Shown: positions 32,492 to 41,641, numbered from the stretch's first letter. The stretch: 64,000 bases of DNA from Nonomuraea turkmeniaca (GCF_005889735.1 NZ_VCKY01000028.1:1-64000); one strand, 5' to 3'. Made by a program: numbers and translations. Notes: generated from the sequence alone by a model not told the origin.

Positions 32492-34215
32492 CGGTGGAGG
32501 ACATGAGGGTGCAGTCCGTCGGCTGGCGTCGGCTCGACCCCCGCATGTGCCTGGTCAACCTGCGCTGGCTCCTGCCGCCGATGGGCATCATCGCCCTGAC
32601 CGCGCTGGCCTCGGGCGGCGTGAACTGGGAAGATCACAAGCTGCAGATCGTCTCCGCCCTGCTGTTCGTCTACCTCACCTGCAGCGAGATGGTCCGGTGG
32701 CGGACCACGCGTTACCGGGTGACGGACGAGCAGGTCGAGGTCCACTCGGGCCTGCTCTGGCGGCGGCACGTCGCGATACCCCGCGACCGCGTCCGCACCG
32801 TGGACATGACGTCAGGGCCGGTGCACCGGGTCTTCGGCCTGTCGATCGTCACGATGGGCACCGGCCAGGCGCTCCGGACCGACCGTCGCGACCAGGTCAA
32901 ACTCGACGCCGTCGCCGCGGCCGAAGCGGCGACCCTCCGCGCGGAGCTCCTGCCCCGCGCACATGCCGCGGCCGCCGCGCCCGTCGAGCCGGAGCAACCC
33001 GTCGTCGAGTCGGAGCAGCCCAACGTCGAGTCGGAGCAGCCCGCCGTCGAGTCGGAGCAGCCCGTCGTCGAGCGGGAGAAACCAGCCGCCGGGCCGGCCG
33101 ATTCCCGCACGAGCGCCTCCGCGGACACGCCGAAGCAGGCCGCCGCTGCGGTGGCGCCCGCGGCGGAGGAGATCGCCCGTCTCCATCCCGCGTGGGTCCG
33201 GTACGCGCCGCTGAGCCCGCTCGTGTTCGTGATCGGCCTCGCCCCGCTGACCCAGGCGTACAACCTGGCCGAGAGGCTCGGCATCCCCGTGGACATCGAG
33301 GGTGCGGTGCTGGGGGTCATCGAGTTCCTGGGCTCGGCGCCGGCCTGGCTGTTCGCCGTGTTCCTCCTCATGATGCTGGTCGCCGGGGCGATCGGCACCG
33401 TGCTGCTGTTCACCGAGTCGTGGTGGAGGTTCCGCCTCGAACGCGAGCCCGGCAGCGCGAGCTCCGGCACCCTGCGCGTGAGCCGGGGGCTGCTCACGAC
33501 GCGTTCCTTCACGCTGGAGGAGCGCCGGCTGCGCGGCGCCGAGCTGATCGAGCCGTTCATGCTGCGCTGGGGCAGGGCGGCCCGGCTCAAGGCGATCGCG
33601 AGCGGGCTGCGCCAGACCTTGGACGGTCCGCGGGGCGGCTCCGGTGCGCTGCTTCCCCCGGCGCCCCGCCAGATGGCGCACGTGACGGCCGCGTCGGTGC
33701 TCGGGGAGACGGAGAGCCCCTTGTCGCCCACGCGGTTGCGTGCCCATCCGCGGGCGGCGCTGCGCCGCAGGTTGTTCCGCGCGGCCATGGCGAGCGTGGC
33801 GGCCATCGCCGCGGCGGCGGGGCTCGCCGGGCCGGCGGGATGGTCGACCGGCTGGTCCATGGCGGCCGCGGCCGTGGTCGTCGTGCCGCTCTCCCTCCTG
33901 CTCGCGGCCGACTCGTACCGGTCGCTCGGACACACGCTCTTCGGCGCCTACCTGGTGACCCGGTCCGGCGCGCTGCGGCGCCGCACCGTGGCGCTGCAAC
34001 GCACCGGCATCATCGGCTGGACCATCACCCGCTCCCCGTTCCAGCGGAGGTCGGGCCTGGCGAACATCGCGGCGACGACGGCGGCGGGGACCTTGGGCGC
34101 CTACACCGTGCGGGACGTCGGCTACGGCGACGGTCTCATGATGGCCGGCGAGGCGGTTCCGGGGTTGCTGGCGCAATTCATCGAGGGCGCGCCATCGAAA
34201 GGAACGGAGACATAA
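32488..34215 (+). CDS. bacterial PH-domain membrane protein (YdbT-like, multi-domain)
   Basis: 575 aa with three bPH2-like segments: YRVTDEQVEVHSGLLWRRHV (about 70), SGTLRVSRGLLTTRSFTLEE (about 330) and YLVTRSGALRRRTVALQRTG (about 490), each next to paired membrane helices. Between the first and second is a linker of five 7-residue repeats (ESEQPVV type) coded by 21-bp DNA repeats at 32986-33090. GTG 32488 overlaps the preceding stop. With the gene before it, it forms a YdbS/YdbT pair; immunity or membrane organisation of the exporter are possible roles. Confidence 0.85.
   Translation: MTVEDMRVQSVGWRRLDPRMCLVNLRWLLPPMGIIALTALASGGVNWEDHKLQIVSALLFVYLTCSEMVRWRTTRYRVTDEQVEVHSGLLWRRHVAIPRDRVRTVDMTSGPVHRVFGLSIVTMGTGQALRTDRRDQVKLDAVAAAEAATLRAELLPRAHAAAAAPVEPEQPVVESEQPNVESEQPAVESEQPVVEREKPAAGPADSRTSASADTPKQAAAAVAPAAEEIARLHPAWVRYAPLSPLVFVIGLAPLTQAYNLAERLGIPVDIEGAVLGVIEFLGSAPAWLFAVFLLMMLVAGAIGTVLLFTESWWRFRLEREPGSASSGTLRVSRGLLTTRSFTLEERRLRGAELIEPFMLRWGRAARLKAIASGLRQTLDGPRGGSGALLPPAPRQMAHVTAASVLGETESPLSPTRLRAHPRAALRRRLFRAAMASVAAIAAAAGLAGPAGWSTGWSMAAAAVVVVPLSLLLAADSYRSLGHTLFGAYLVTRSGALRRRTVALQRTGIIGWTITRSPFQRRSGLANIAATTAAGTLGAYTVRDVGYGDGLMMAGEAVPGLLAQFIEGAPSKGTET
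32986..33090. repeat. 21-bp repeat array in the YdbT-like gene
   Basis: Five in-frame units, the inner ones reading GAGTCGGAGCAGCCCGYCGTC, encode the acidic heptad-like linker EPEQPVV through EREKPAA. Confidence 0.8.
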
Positions 34216-34238
34216 CGCATGACGAAGGACGGATGTTC

Positions 34239-35150
34239 ATGACTGTTCTCCAGGCAGTGGGGTTGACAAAAAGATATGGGCCGGTATTAGCGGTCAGCAA
34301 TGCGAGTTTCTCGGTCCGGGCCGGCGCCATAACCGGCTTCCTGGGGCCGAACGGCGCGGGCAAGTCCACGACCTTGCGGATCTTCCTCGGCCTCGACCAC
34401 GCCACCAGCGGGTCGGCGCTCATCGATGGGAAGCCCATCAGCGAGTGGCCCGTCCCCGCCCGCAAGATCGGGGCGGCCCTGGACACGCAGTGTGCTCACC
34501 CCAGCCGCCGGGCGATCGACACCCTGCGCTGGGTCGCCAAGATGATCGGGGTCGATCCGAAGCAGAGCGAGGTGATGCTCGACCGGGTGGGCCTGACGGA
34601 GGTGGCCGGCCAGCGGGTCGGCAGGTTCTCGCTGGGGATGCGGCAGCGGCTGGCGCTGGCGATCGCATTGATCGGCAATCCGGAGATCGTCGTGCTGGAC
34701 GAGCCGATGAACGGGCTGGACCCCGACGGCATTTCCTGGATGAAAGACCTTTTGCGGCAGTTCCGCGACCAGGGCCGCACGGTTTTCGTGTCGAGTCATC
34801 TCCTGGCGGAGATGGAGGATCTTGTCGACGATCTTGTGGTCATCGCCCAGAGCCGGATCGTGGGCAGCGGGTCGGCGTCGGCGTTCATGCAGCGGTTCCA
34901 GGTGAAGAAGGTCACCGTGCGCTGCGAGAACCCGAAGGCGCTGGCTCCCGCGCTGGTGAAGGCCGGCGGCCGGGTGCGGGCGAGCGGCTCTCATGGCATC
35001 CAGGTCACCGGGCTGGCCTCCGGGCAGGTCGGGACGATCGCGCGGGACACCATGGTGGCGCTGTACGAGCTGAGGGAGGAGCGAAGCCTGCACCACGCGT
35101 TCGCGCAGGCCACGCAGGACAGGTCGAGCATCAAGGGTGAGGTGGGCTAG
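34239..35150 (+). CDS. ABC transporter ATPase (CcmA/BcrA type)
   Basis: 303 aa. Walker A GPNGAGKST, signature RFSLGMRQRLALAIAL (SLGM in place of SGGQ, normal for this subfamily), Walker B IVVLDEPMNGLDP and switch His in VFVSSHLLAEMEDL are all present. The C-terminal third is the DrrA-like extension. It pairs with the permease gene one base downstream. Transporters of this type commonly give producer immunity to lantibiotics (LanFEG). ATG 34239 is favoured, nine bases after GAAGGA; ATG 34233 is possible. A close paralogue is at 38925. Confidence 0.92.
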   Translation: MTVLQAVGLTKRYGPVLAVSNASFSVRAGAITGFLGPNGAGKSTTLRIFLGLDHATSGSALIDGKPISEWPVPARKIGAALDTQCAHPSRRAIDTLRWVAKMIGVDPKQSEVMLDRVGLTEVAGQRVGRFSLGMRQRLALAIALIGNPEIVVLDEPMNGLDPDGISWMKDLLRQFRDQGRTVFVSSHLLAEMEDLVDDLVVIAQSRIVGSGSASAFMQRFQVKKVTVRCENPKALAPALVKAGGRVRASGSHGIQVTGLASGQVGTIARDTMVALYELREERSLHHAFAQATQDRSSIKGEVG

Positions 35151-35891
35151 GTGAGTTTCGCCAACGTCTGCGCCGCGGAGCTGCTCAAGTTCCGTACGCT
35201 CCTGAGCAACAGGATCACGCTGCTGTGCGCCCTCGTGGGCGTGGCGGCCGTGGGGTTGCTGATGGGATCCAACATCGGCCCCAACGGCAACCTCGTCCAG
35301 GGCCCGCCCGGCTCGCAGGCCGTCGCCTCGCCGATGCAGTTCGTGATGTTCTCGATGATGATCCTCGGGGTGCTCTCCGCGACGAGCGAGATCAGGAACG
35401 GCACCTTTCGGATCACCCTGTCCATCGCTCCCTGGCGGTGGCGGGTGCTCACCGGCAAGATGGTCACCCTCGCCGCGATCGCCCTCGCCGTCACGATCGT
35501 CGGCCTGCTGATCGCGTACGGCTCATCGCTGATCACCGCGAACGGCACCGCCTACGCGCCCATGTCCGACGGGGGAGCGGCCACTATCCTGGCGTTCCTG
35601 GGCAGCGTGCCGCTGGTCACCGCGCTCGGGGTGGCGGTCGGTGTGCTGGTGAAGAGCACCGCGGGGGCCCTGTCCATCCTGCTGGTATGGGCGTTCGCCG
35701 GCGAGGGCATCCTGGCGATCGTCCTCCCGGACAACATCGACCCCTACCTGCCGTTCATGATGGTCGGCGCGGGTCCGGGCATCCTGCCCGAGGGGCCGGG
35801 CCCGGTGCTGGGTCTGGGGATCTTCGCCCTGTACGTCGCGATCGTGATCGCCGTGACCTTCTTCGTCACCGAGCGGCGGGACATCGCCTGA
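35151..35891 (+). CDS. ABC transporter permease (ABC-2 type)
   Basis: 246 aa with six helices; first at about 19-38 (NRITLLCALVGVAAVGLLMG). The segment SEIRNGTFRITLSIAPWRWR is the typical cytoplasmic loop after helix 2, and GVLVKSTAGALSILLVWAF lies in helix 4-5. It begins at GTG 35151 directly after the ATPase stop and forms the membrane part of the second transporter, likely for self-protection or export. Confidence 0.9.
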   Translation: MSFANVCAAELLKFRTLLSNRITLLCALVGVAAVGLLMGSNIGPNGNLVQGPPGSQAVASPMQFVMFSMMILGVLSATSEIRNGTFRITLSIAPWRWRVLTGKMVTLAAIALAVTIVGLLIAYGSSLITANGTAYAPMSDGGAATILAFLGSVPLVTALGVAVGVLVKSTAGALSILLVWAFAGEGILAIVLPDNIDPYLPFMMVGAGPGILPEGPGPVLGLGIFALYVAIVIAVTFFVTERRDIA

Positions 35892-36012
35892 TCACTGCCA
35901 TCGGGGAGAATGCCCAGCTCGCTTGACATCTGGCCGGGGGGCGAGAGTCAAGTGATCGCGGGAATTGTCGCGTTTGGGTCGGGACAAAGCGGTTCAAATG
36001 GGGGATGATCGA

Positions 36013-36044
36013 GGGGCCAAAACTAGGGGGCCAAAACTAGGGGG
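36013..36044. promoter_or_regulatory. 14-bp tandem direct repeat before the SARP gene
   Basis: GGGGCCAAAACTAG occurs twice without a gap (36013-36026, 36027-36040), followed by GGGG. It ends 4 bases before GTG 36048. SARP regulators bind short direct repeats, so autoregulation is possible; it could also simply include the ribosome site. TTGACA at 35923-35928 is a candidate -35 element upstream. Confidence 0.45.
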
Positions 36045-36047
36045 ATT

Positions 36048-38837
36048 GTGCCGCTGATGCGTTTTGGAGTTCTGGGCCAACCGGCAATTTGGCGCCATGG
36101 TGAGGAGATCAGGCTCGCCACTCGGCGGTCGCGTGCGGTGCTGGCACACCTGTTGCTGAGCCCTGCCCGATCCGCCTCGGTCGAGAGCCTCATCTACGCG
36201 ATCTACGGGGACGAGCCTGCGAAGAGCGCCAGGAACCAGGTGCACCGCGGGGTCGGGGAGCTCAGGAAGTACGGCGTCACCATCGACGTGCACGACAACG
36301 TGTATCGGCTCATGGCCGCCGAGGACACCATCGACGCCTTCGTCTTCATGCGGTTGTACGACCAGGCGCGCGCCCTGACCGGCGACGGGGATCACGCCGG
36401 GGCGGCCGGCACGCTCGGCGAGGCCCTGGCCCTGTGGCGCGGCTCGGCCCTGTCCGGCCTCGACAGCGAGGCGTTCTTAGCCGAGGCGGCGGTGTGGGAC
36501 GAGCGCAGGCTTGCCGCGATCGAGGCCCGCATCGACGCCGACCTCGCGCTCGGCCGGCACCGAGAGGTGATCGCCGAGCTCCAGCAGCTCGCCGACCAGC
36601 ACCCGCTGCGGGAGGCGTTCTGCGGCCAGCTCATGCTCGCGTTGTACCGGTCGCAGCGGGGCAGCGAGGCGCTGCAGGCGTTCACGGACCTGGAGGAACG
36701 GCTCAGGGACGAGCTCGGCACCGATCCCAGCCCCGCGCTGCGGGATCTCTGGACGCGGATCCTGCGCCAGGACGCCGTCCTCGACCTCACGGCCCGGATC
36801 CCGCGGCAGGACTCCGAACCCGCGCGCCCCTCGGCACCCGTGCCGCGGCAGCTGCCCGCACGCTCGGGCGTCCTGGTCGGCAGGGATGCCGAGCTGCGGC
36901 GGATCACCGACGCGATCGAGGACCACGACACGGGTCCCGTGGTGGTGATCACCGGCACGGGCGGTGTCGGCAAGACCGCGCTGTGCCTGGAGGCCGCGCA
37001 CCGCGTGGCCGCCCGGTACCCCGACGGCCAGCTCTACGCCGACGATCTGAGCGAGCCCGGCGACGTCCTCGCCGGGTTCCTGACCGCGCTAGGGGCGACT
37101 GCCGACGAGATCCCGGAAGGCGCAGGCGCGCGCGCCGGGCTGCTGCGCAGCCTGCTGGCCCGCCGCCGCGTGCTGATCGTGCTGGACGGCGTGCGCGGGG
37201 CCCGCCACGTCGATCCCTTCCTGCCCGGCCATCCGGGCTGCGCCGTCCTGGTGACCAGCCGCTCGCCGCTGGCCCTGCTGCAGGGAGCCGTCCGGGTACG
37301 CGTGTCCGCCCTGGACCGGGCCGACGCCCTGGCGCTGCTGGCCGCGGGCGCGGGGGAGGAGCGCATGGCGGCCGAGCCGGAGGCGGCGGACCGGATCATC
37401 GACCTCTGCGCCCGGCTGCCGGTGGCCCTGCACATCGCCGCGGCCAGGCTGGCCACCAGGCCGCACTGGACCCTCGCCCGCCTGGCCGAACGCCTCGCCG
37501 ACCCGGCGAAGATCCTCCGCGAGCTGCGGCACGACGGCCAGAGCGTGGTCCCGACGTTGATGCGGGGCTACGAGGTGCTGCCCGCCGGCCCGCGCTCGCT
37601 GATCCGCAGGATCGGCTTCTACGGCAGCGCGGAGGTCACCGCCCGGACCACCGCGGCGCTCGCCGACGTCCCCATGGACGTGGCGGAGAACATGCTGGAA
37701 GAGCTGGCCGAGAGCCATTTCATGGTCACCGTGCGGGACGGCGAGCGCTTCCGCTGCCACGAGTTGCTGCTGGGCTTCGGGGCCGACCGCGCGCTGGCCC
37801 AGGACCCGGAGGAGGACCTGCGGGCGGCCGTGCAACGTGCGCTCGGCGGCTGGCTGGCGCTCACCGACGACGCCCACGCGTCGATGCGCGGGCAGGACAA
37901 CTCCATTCTCCGCGGTACGGCTCCGCGGTACCGGCCTCAGGGGGCGGCGCCCTGGTCCGGGGAGGGCGCGGCGTGGTTCGACGCCAAGCTGGACACGATC
38001 CTGGCGGCCGTGCGGCGGGCGGTCTCGTTCCCCGGCATGTGCTGGGAACTCGCCATCGCACCGCTCGCTCTCTACGAGGCGGGCTCCCGCTTCGACGTGT
38101 GGCTCGAGTCGCACGAGCTGGCCCTGTCCAGCGTGCGCGCGGCCGGGGACGTCCTCGGCCAGGCGGCGCTGCTCTACTCCCTCGGCCATCGGTCGCTGCT
38201 GGTCGGCGACTACGCCGGTGCCGCTCGCCGGCTGGAGAGGGCTTTACGGCTCTTCCAGCAGCTGGGTGACGATCACGGGCGCGGGCTGGCGCTGAGGTTG
38301 CTCGCCGACATCGACCGGATTCGCCAGGAGCCGGACAAGGCGCGCAGGACGTACGAGGAGGCCGCCGAGGTTCTGCGCAGGAGCGGGGATCCGGTGGGGG
38401 AGGCCGACGCGCTGGGCGGGCTGGCGATGGTGCTGCACAGCACGGGGGAGGAGCAGGCGTCCCAGGCCTGTCTGGAGCGGGCGCTCGTCCTGTGCCGGGA
38501 GGGTGGCAGCCTGCGGAGCGAGGCGCAGATCCGGCGCGGGGTGGCCATGCACGCCGCCAGGGCGGGCACGCCGGAGCAGGCCTATCCCGAGCTGCTCCAA
38601 GCGCTGGAGATCGCCACGTTCATCGGCGACCGGGTCGTGTTGTCGGACATCCTGCTCGACCTCGGCACCACGCGGATCCTGCTCGGTGACCCGAGGGCCG
38701 CCTACGACAACCTGGTCACCGCCGAGGAGATCGCGAAGGTCGCCGGCGTGAAGCGCACCGCCCTCCGGGCGCGGCAGGCCCGGGCCTTTCTCAACGGCAA
38801 CGGCGAGGCCACCCGCAATCCGGTGCGCGACCACTAG
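36048..38837 (+). CDS. SARP-type regulator with NB-ARC and TPR domains (AfsR-like)
   Basis: 929 aa. Residues about 1-90 form the winged-helix DNA-binding domain (RFGVLGQPAIWRHGEEIRLA, RSRAVLAHLLLSP) and 95-245 the bacterial transcriptional activation domain (RHREVIAELQQLADQHPLRE). An NB-ARC NTPase has Walker A ITGTGGVGKTALC and RRRVLIVLDGVRG. The C-terminal 300 residues are TPR-like. Such proteins activate antibiotic clusters; being next to the transporter genes, this is the likely pathway activator. GTG 36048 or ATG 36057 may start it. The preceding 156-bp region holds promoter and direct repeat. Confidence 0.9.
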   Translation: MPLMRFGVLGQPAIWRHGEEIRLATRRSRAVLAHLLLSPARSASVESLIYAIYGDEPAKSARNQVHRGVGELRKYGVTIDVHDNVYRLMAAEDTIDAFVFMRLYDQARALTGDGDHAGAAGTLGEALALWRGSALSGLDSEAFLAEAAVWDERRLAAIEARIDADLALGRHREVIAELQQLADQHPLREAFCGQLMLALYRSQRGSEALQAFTDLEERLRDELGTDPSPALRDLWTRILRQDAVLDLTARIPRQDSEPARPSAPVPRQLPARSGVLVGRDAELRRITDAIEDHDTGPVVVITGTGGVGKTALCLEAAHRVAARYPDGQLYADDLSEPGDVLAGFLTALGATADEIPEGAGARAGLLRSLLARRRVLIVLDGVRGARHVDPFLPGHPGCAVLVTSRSPLALLQGAVRVRVSALDRADALALLAAGAGEERMAAEPEAADRIIDLCARLPVALHIAAARLATRPHWTLARLAERLADPAKILRELRHDGQSVVPTLMRGYEVLPAGPRSLIRRIGFYGSAEVTARTTAALADVPMDVAENMLEELAESHFMVTVRDGERFRCHELLLGFGADRALAQDPEEDLRAAVQRALGGWLALTDDAHASMRGQDNSILRGTAPRYRPQGAAPWSGEGAAWFDAKLDTILAAVRRAVSFPGMCWELAIAPLALYEAGSRFDVWLESHELALSSVRAAGDVLGQAALLYSLGHRSLLVGDYAGAARRLERALRLFQQLGDDHGRGLALRLLADIDRIRQEPDKARRTYEEAAEVLRRSGDPVGEADALGGLAMVLHSTGEEQASQACLERALVLCREGGSLRSEAQIRRGVAMHAARAGTPEQAYPELLQALEIATFIGDRVVLSDILLDLGTTRILLGDPRAAYDNLVTAEEIAKVAGVKRTALRARQARAFLNGNGEATRNPVRDH

Positions 38838-38855
38838 CCTCCGCACGTCACCCGC

Positions 38856-38874
38856 GCCGCACTTCGGTGCAGGC
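38856..38874. terminator. small hairpin between convergent genes
   Basis: GCAC-TTCG-GTGC with an outer GCC/GGC pair and one bulged A. It lies 18 bases after the SARP stop and could end transcription from both sides. Stem is short. Confidence 0.4.
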
Positions 38875-38924
38875 CCTTCGGCGAGGAGAGCCGGGGGTGC
38901 GGGAGTCGACACGCGGGGGGAACG

Positions 38925-39842
38925 TCACCGGCGCGGTTCGCCGGTGGGGTCGGTGCGGGCGGCGGTCGCCTCGGAGAACGCGCGCTTCAGGCTGCGCTCC
39001 TCCGTGAGACCCAAGAGGGCTATCCCGGCGTCACGGGCGATCTCGCCGAGCTGGATGGTGGTCAGCCCGCTGATCTCCATGCGCTGGCCCTGCATGTCGA
39101 TGACCTCGCCGCCGGCCTCGATGACGGCCGCGCACAGCGGTTCCGGCTTGTCCGACAGGACGCTGATCGTCTGCGGCTGGAACCGATCGATGAACGCGGT
39201 GGCGGACCCACTCCCGATGATCTTCCCGTGCGCGATCACCACCAGGTCGTCCACCAGGTCCTCCAGCTCCGCCAGCAGGTGGCTGGAGATGAGCACCGTA
39301 CGACCCTGGTCGCGGAACGAGCGCAGCAGCTCCTTCAGCCACGCGATCCCTTCCGGATCGAGCCCGTTCATCGGCTCGTCGAGCACCACGATCTCGGGGT
39401 CGCCGACCAGCGCGATCGCCAGCGCGAGCCGCTGCCGCATGCCCAGGGAGAACTTGCCCGTGCGCTGACGGGCCACCGCGCCGAGCCCGACCCGGTCGAG
39501 GAGCTCCTCGGCCTCGGACGCGGGCACGCCGGCCAGCCGGGCCGCCCACCGCACGCTGTCGATCGCCCGGCGGGAGGGATGAACACAGTGGGTGTCCAGG
39601 ACGGCGCCCACCTTGCTGCTGGGAATCGGCCATTCGTGGAGCGGCCTGCCGTCGATGAGGGCGGAGCCCGATGTCGGTTGCACGAGACCCAGGAGGAGGC
39701 GCAAGGTCGTCGACTTGCCGGCGCCGTTCGGTCCCAGGAAGCCGGTGATGGCGCCTGGCCGGATGGCGAAGCTGGCGTCGCTGACCGCCGTGACCGTGCC
39801 GAAGGTCTTCGTCAGGTTCTGCGCCTCCAGCGTCGGCCTCAT
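38925..39842 (-). CDS. orphan ABC transporter ATPase, paralogue of the 34239 gene
   Basis: 305 aa from ATG 39842 (MRPTLEAQNLTKTFG). Long stretches equal the 34239 ATPase: AITGFLGPNGAGKSTTLR, HPSRRAID, SLGMRQRLALAIAL and VVLDEPMNGLDP. All catalytic motifs are intact (SSHLLAELEDL has the switch His). No permease lies next to it on this strand, so it may share the permease at 35151, serve another locus, or be a left-over duplicate. An upstream extension to 40127 is open but AT-richer and lacks a ribosome site. Confidence 0.88.
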   Translation of the reverse strand: MRPTLEAQNLTKTFGTVTAVSDASFAIRPGAITGFLGPNGAGKSTTLRLLLGLVQPTSGSALIDGRPLHEWPIPSSKVGAVLDTHCVHPSRRAIDSVRWAARLAGVPASEAEELLDRVGLGAVARQRTGKFSLGMRQRLALAIALVGDPEIVVLDEPMNGLDPEGIAWLKELLRSFRDQGRTVLISSHLLAELEDLVDDLVVIAHGKIIGSGSATAFIDRFQPQTISVLSDKPEPLCAAVIEAGGEVIDMQGQRMEISGLTTIQLGEIARDAGIALLGLTEERSLKRAFSEATAARTDPTGEPRR

Positions 39843-40275
39843 GCTCCGCTCGACCCCCCAGTCCGCCACGGCCCGCTGGGGCCGTCTGCCGGGTGCCGAC
39901 ACGAGAGGCTCACGATCCACCAGTCTTTGCAGCAGTTGTGTGGTTGCCATCGCATGTGGGGCCAAATGTAAACACCGCACTACAGAGCGTGTCAATGTTG
40001 TCAGAGTGTCCCGAACGGTATCCGCTTGTTGGGCCATCGTAGCTCTCCGTGGCCGAGCATCTGCCTTTTGCTCATTTTGCTGGCAACCACTTGAGATCCA
40101 CTTACATGCGCTTAAACAGCTGGTCATGGGGGGAGGTCCGCCCGACGCGGGGAGCAGAGGCGCCGTCCGTCACGCGGAGACAGCCGCTGCGCGCGGCACC
40201 CGCGCCCTGCACAACGGGTACACGGACCTGGGATCGATGGTGGACCAGGGTTGCCGATCGTGCGACGCTCGTGCC
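39843..40275. other. gene-free divergent region
   Basis: Moderately AT-rich DNA between the orphan ATPase and the methyltransferase. It must hold both promoters. I see no strong palindrome, RNA gene or coding frame; an ATG at 40237 may be the true methyltransferase start. Confidence 0.5.
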
Positions 40276-41049
40276 GTGGGCGACTACTACCGCGACCTGG
40301 CCGCCGACTACCACTGGATCTTCCCCGACGAGATCGTGGACTTCCCCGGTGTGATCGGCGGCACCTCCCACGACAACCGGGAGCTCATCGAGGCCACCGT
40401 GAGCGCCCTGCCGTCCGGGGCGAGGGTTCTGGACTGCGCGTGCGGCATCGGGACGGACGCCATGGCGTTGGCGCACGCCGGTTTCCAGGTGACCGCCACG
40501 GACGCCGGCCCTGGCATGGTGGACGAGGCCAGGCGGCGGTTGCCCGCCGAGGTGGAGGTGCGCGTCGCCCGGTGGGAGGAGTTGCCCGCCGCCGTCACCG
40601 GGCCGTACGAGCTGGTCGTGTGCCTGGGCAACTCCCTGGTGCACGCCGGGTCGCACCAGGAGATGGTCTCGGCGCTGTCGTCGATGCGGCAGGTGCTCTC
40701 ACCGACCGGGATGCTCATCGTCGACTCCCGCAACTGGGAATTGCTCTATCGGGAGCGTCCCCGGATCGTCCCCGCCGACCGGGTACGCGAGCGCGACGGG
40801 GTCCGCTGCTGGTGCGTGTACGTGTGGAGCATCCCCGAGCGCTTCGGCGAGCCGTGCCTGGCGGAGCTGCTGTTCCTGCTGGAGCGCCAGGACGGGAGCG
40901 TCACGCACCGCCGCCATCTCATCGACTTCCAGCCGTTCACGCCCGCCGACCTCGAGGCCCGGCTCGCCGAGGCCGGTTTCGCGGTCGCCGGCTCTACGTA
41001 CCGGCCCGACAGGCAGCGTTACGCCTTCGCCTGCCGGGTGGCGGGGTAG
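40276..41049 (+). CDS. SAM-dependent class I methyltransferase
   Basis: About 257 aa. DYYRDLAADYHWIFPD is the lid typical of glycine/sarcosine N-methyltransferase-like proteins; the SAM loop is VLDCACGIGTDAMALA and motif II follows as ELVVCLGNSLVH. Start taken as GTG 40276 since family members begin just before the lid; ATG 40237 is possible. It ends 6 bases before a convergent gene. The substrate is unknown; it stands outside the lanthipeptide operon on the far side of the orphan ATPase, so a link to that product is open. Confidence 0.82.
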   Translation: MGDYYRDLAADYHWIFPDEIVDFPGVIGGTSHDNRELIEATVSALPSGARVLDCACGIGTDAMALAHAGFQVTATDAGPGMVDEARRRLPAEVEVRVARWEELPAAVTGPYELVVCLGNSLVHAGSHQEMVSALSSMRQVLSPTGMLIVDSRNWELLYRERPRIVPADRVRERDGVRCWCVYVWSIPERFGEPCLAELLFLLERQDGSVTHRRHLIDFQPFTPADLEARLAEAGFAVAGSTYRPDRQRYAFACRVAG

Positions 41050-41055
41050 GCGCGG

Positions 41056-41460
41056 CTAGCCGCCCGTGGTCAGGATGGTCTTCTGCTTCGAGCACTCGCC
41101 GGTGGGGCGCTTGGCGGTGCCGCGGCAGACCTGGACCTTGATCTGCAGGACGCTGCCGTAGTCCTTGCGGAAGGTGCCGGTGCCGGGCTTGCAGTTGTAG
41201 AAGCCGTAGACCTTCCAGCGTCCGTTGCGGGCGTCCTGGGCTCGCAGCACGGCCCAGGCGCAGCCCTTGCCGCGGGTGTCCTCGAGGTTGCCGTACACCA
41301 CGTAGCCGAACTGGCTGATGGCGACCTTGCCCCAAGCGCCGGCCATGCCGTCGGCGGAGTGGACGGGGCGCCACTTCCAGATGGCCGGATCGGCCGCGGC
41401 GGGGGCGGCGGCCACGGCCAGCGGGAGGACGGCGGCGGTGAGGAGGGTGAGCAGACGCAT
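41056..41460 (-). CDS. small secreted protein with four cysteines
   Basis: 134 aa from ATG 41460, with GGAG eight bases upstream. A Sec signal peptide ends near APAAADPAIW. The mature part (about 105 aa) has four Cys (GKGCAW, YNCKPG, QVCRGT, GECSKQ), likely two disulfides, and a beta-rich sequence with KVYGFYNCKPGTG. It has the size and shape of small actinobacterial secreted proteins; family and role unknown. Confidence 0.8.
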   Translation of the reverse strand: MRLLTLLTAAVLPLAVAAAPAAADPAIWKWRPVHSADGMAGAWGKVAISQFGYVVYGNLEDTRGKGCAWAVLRAQDARNGRWKVYGFYNCKPGTGTFRKDYGSVLQIKVQVCRGTAKRPTGECSKQKTILTTGG

Positions 41461-41641
41461 GAGGGGACTCCGGTAGGGCAACGTGGATCGGACACTCCTA
41501 GAGATAGGCCCCCATACTTGTGAGCGACTTGGAAGCCAGTCACGGCGGCCGTCAAGCGTTGATCAGGTCGAGCGACATGGACCTCGGGCAGGTACCGGGC
41601 ACCTGGCCGATAGCATGGCGCGCGTGAGTTCGGGGCGTGCG

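Noticed and set aside
36048-38837. SARP gene as a conventional LAL-type LuxR regulator
   Set aside because: No C-terminal LuxR HTH; DNA-binding domain is N-terminal and followed by an activation domain.
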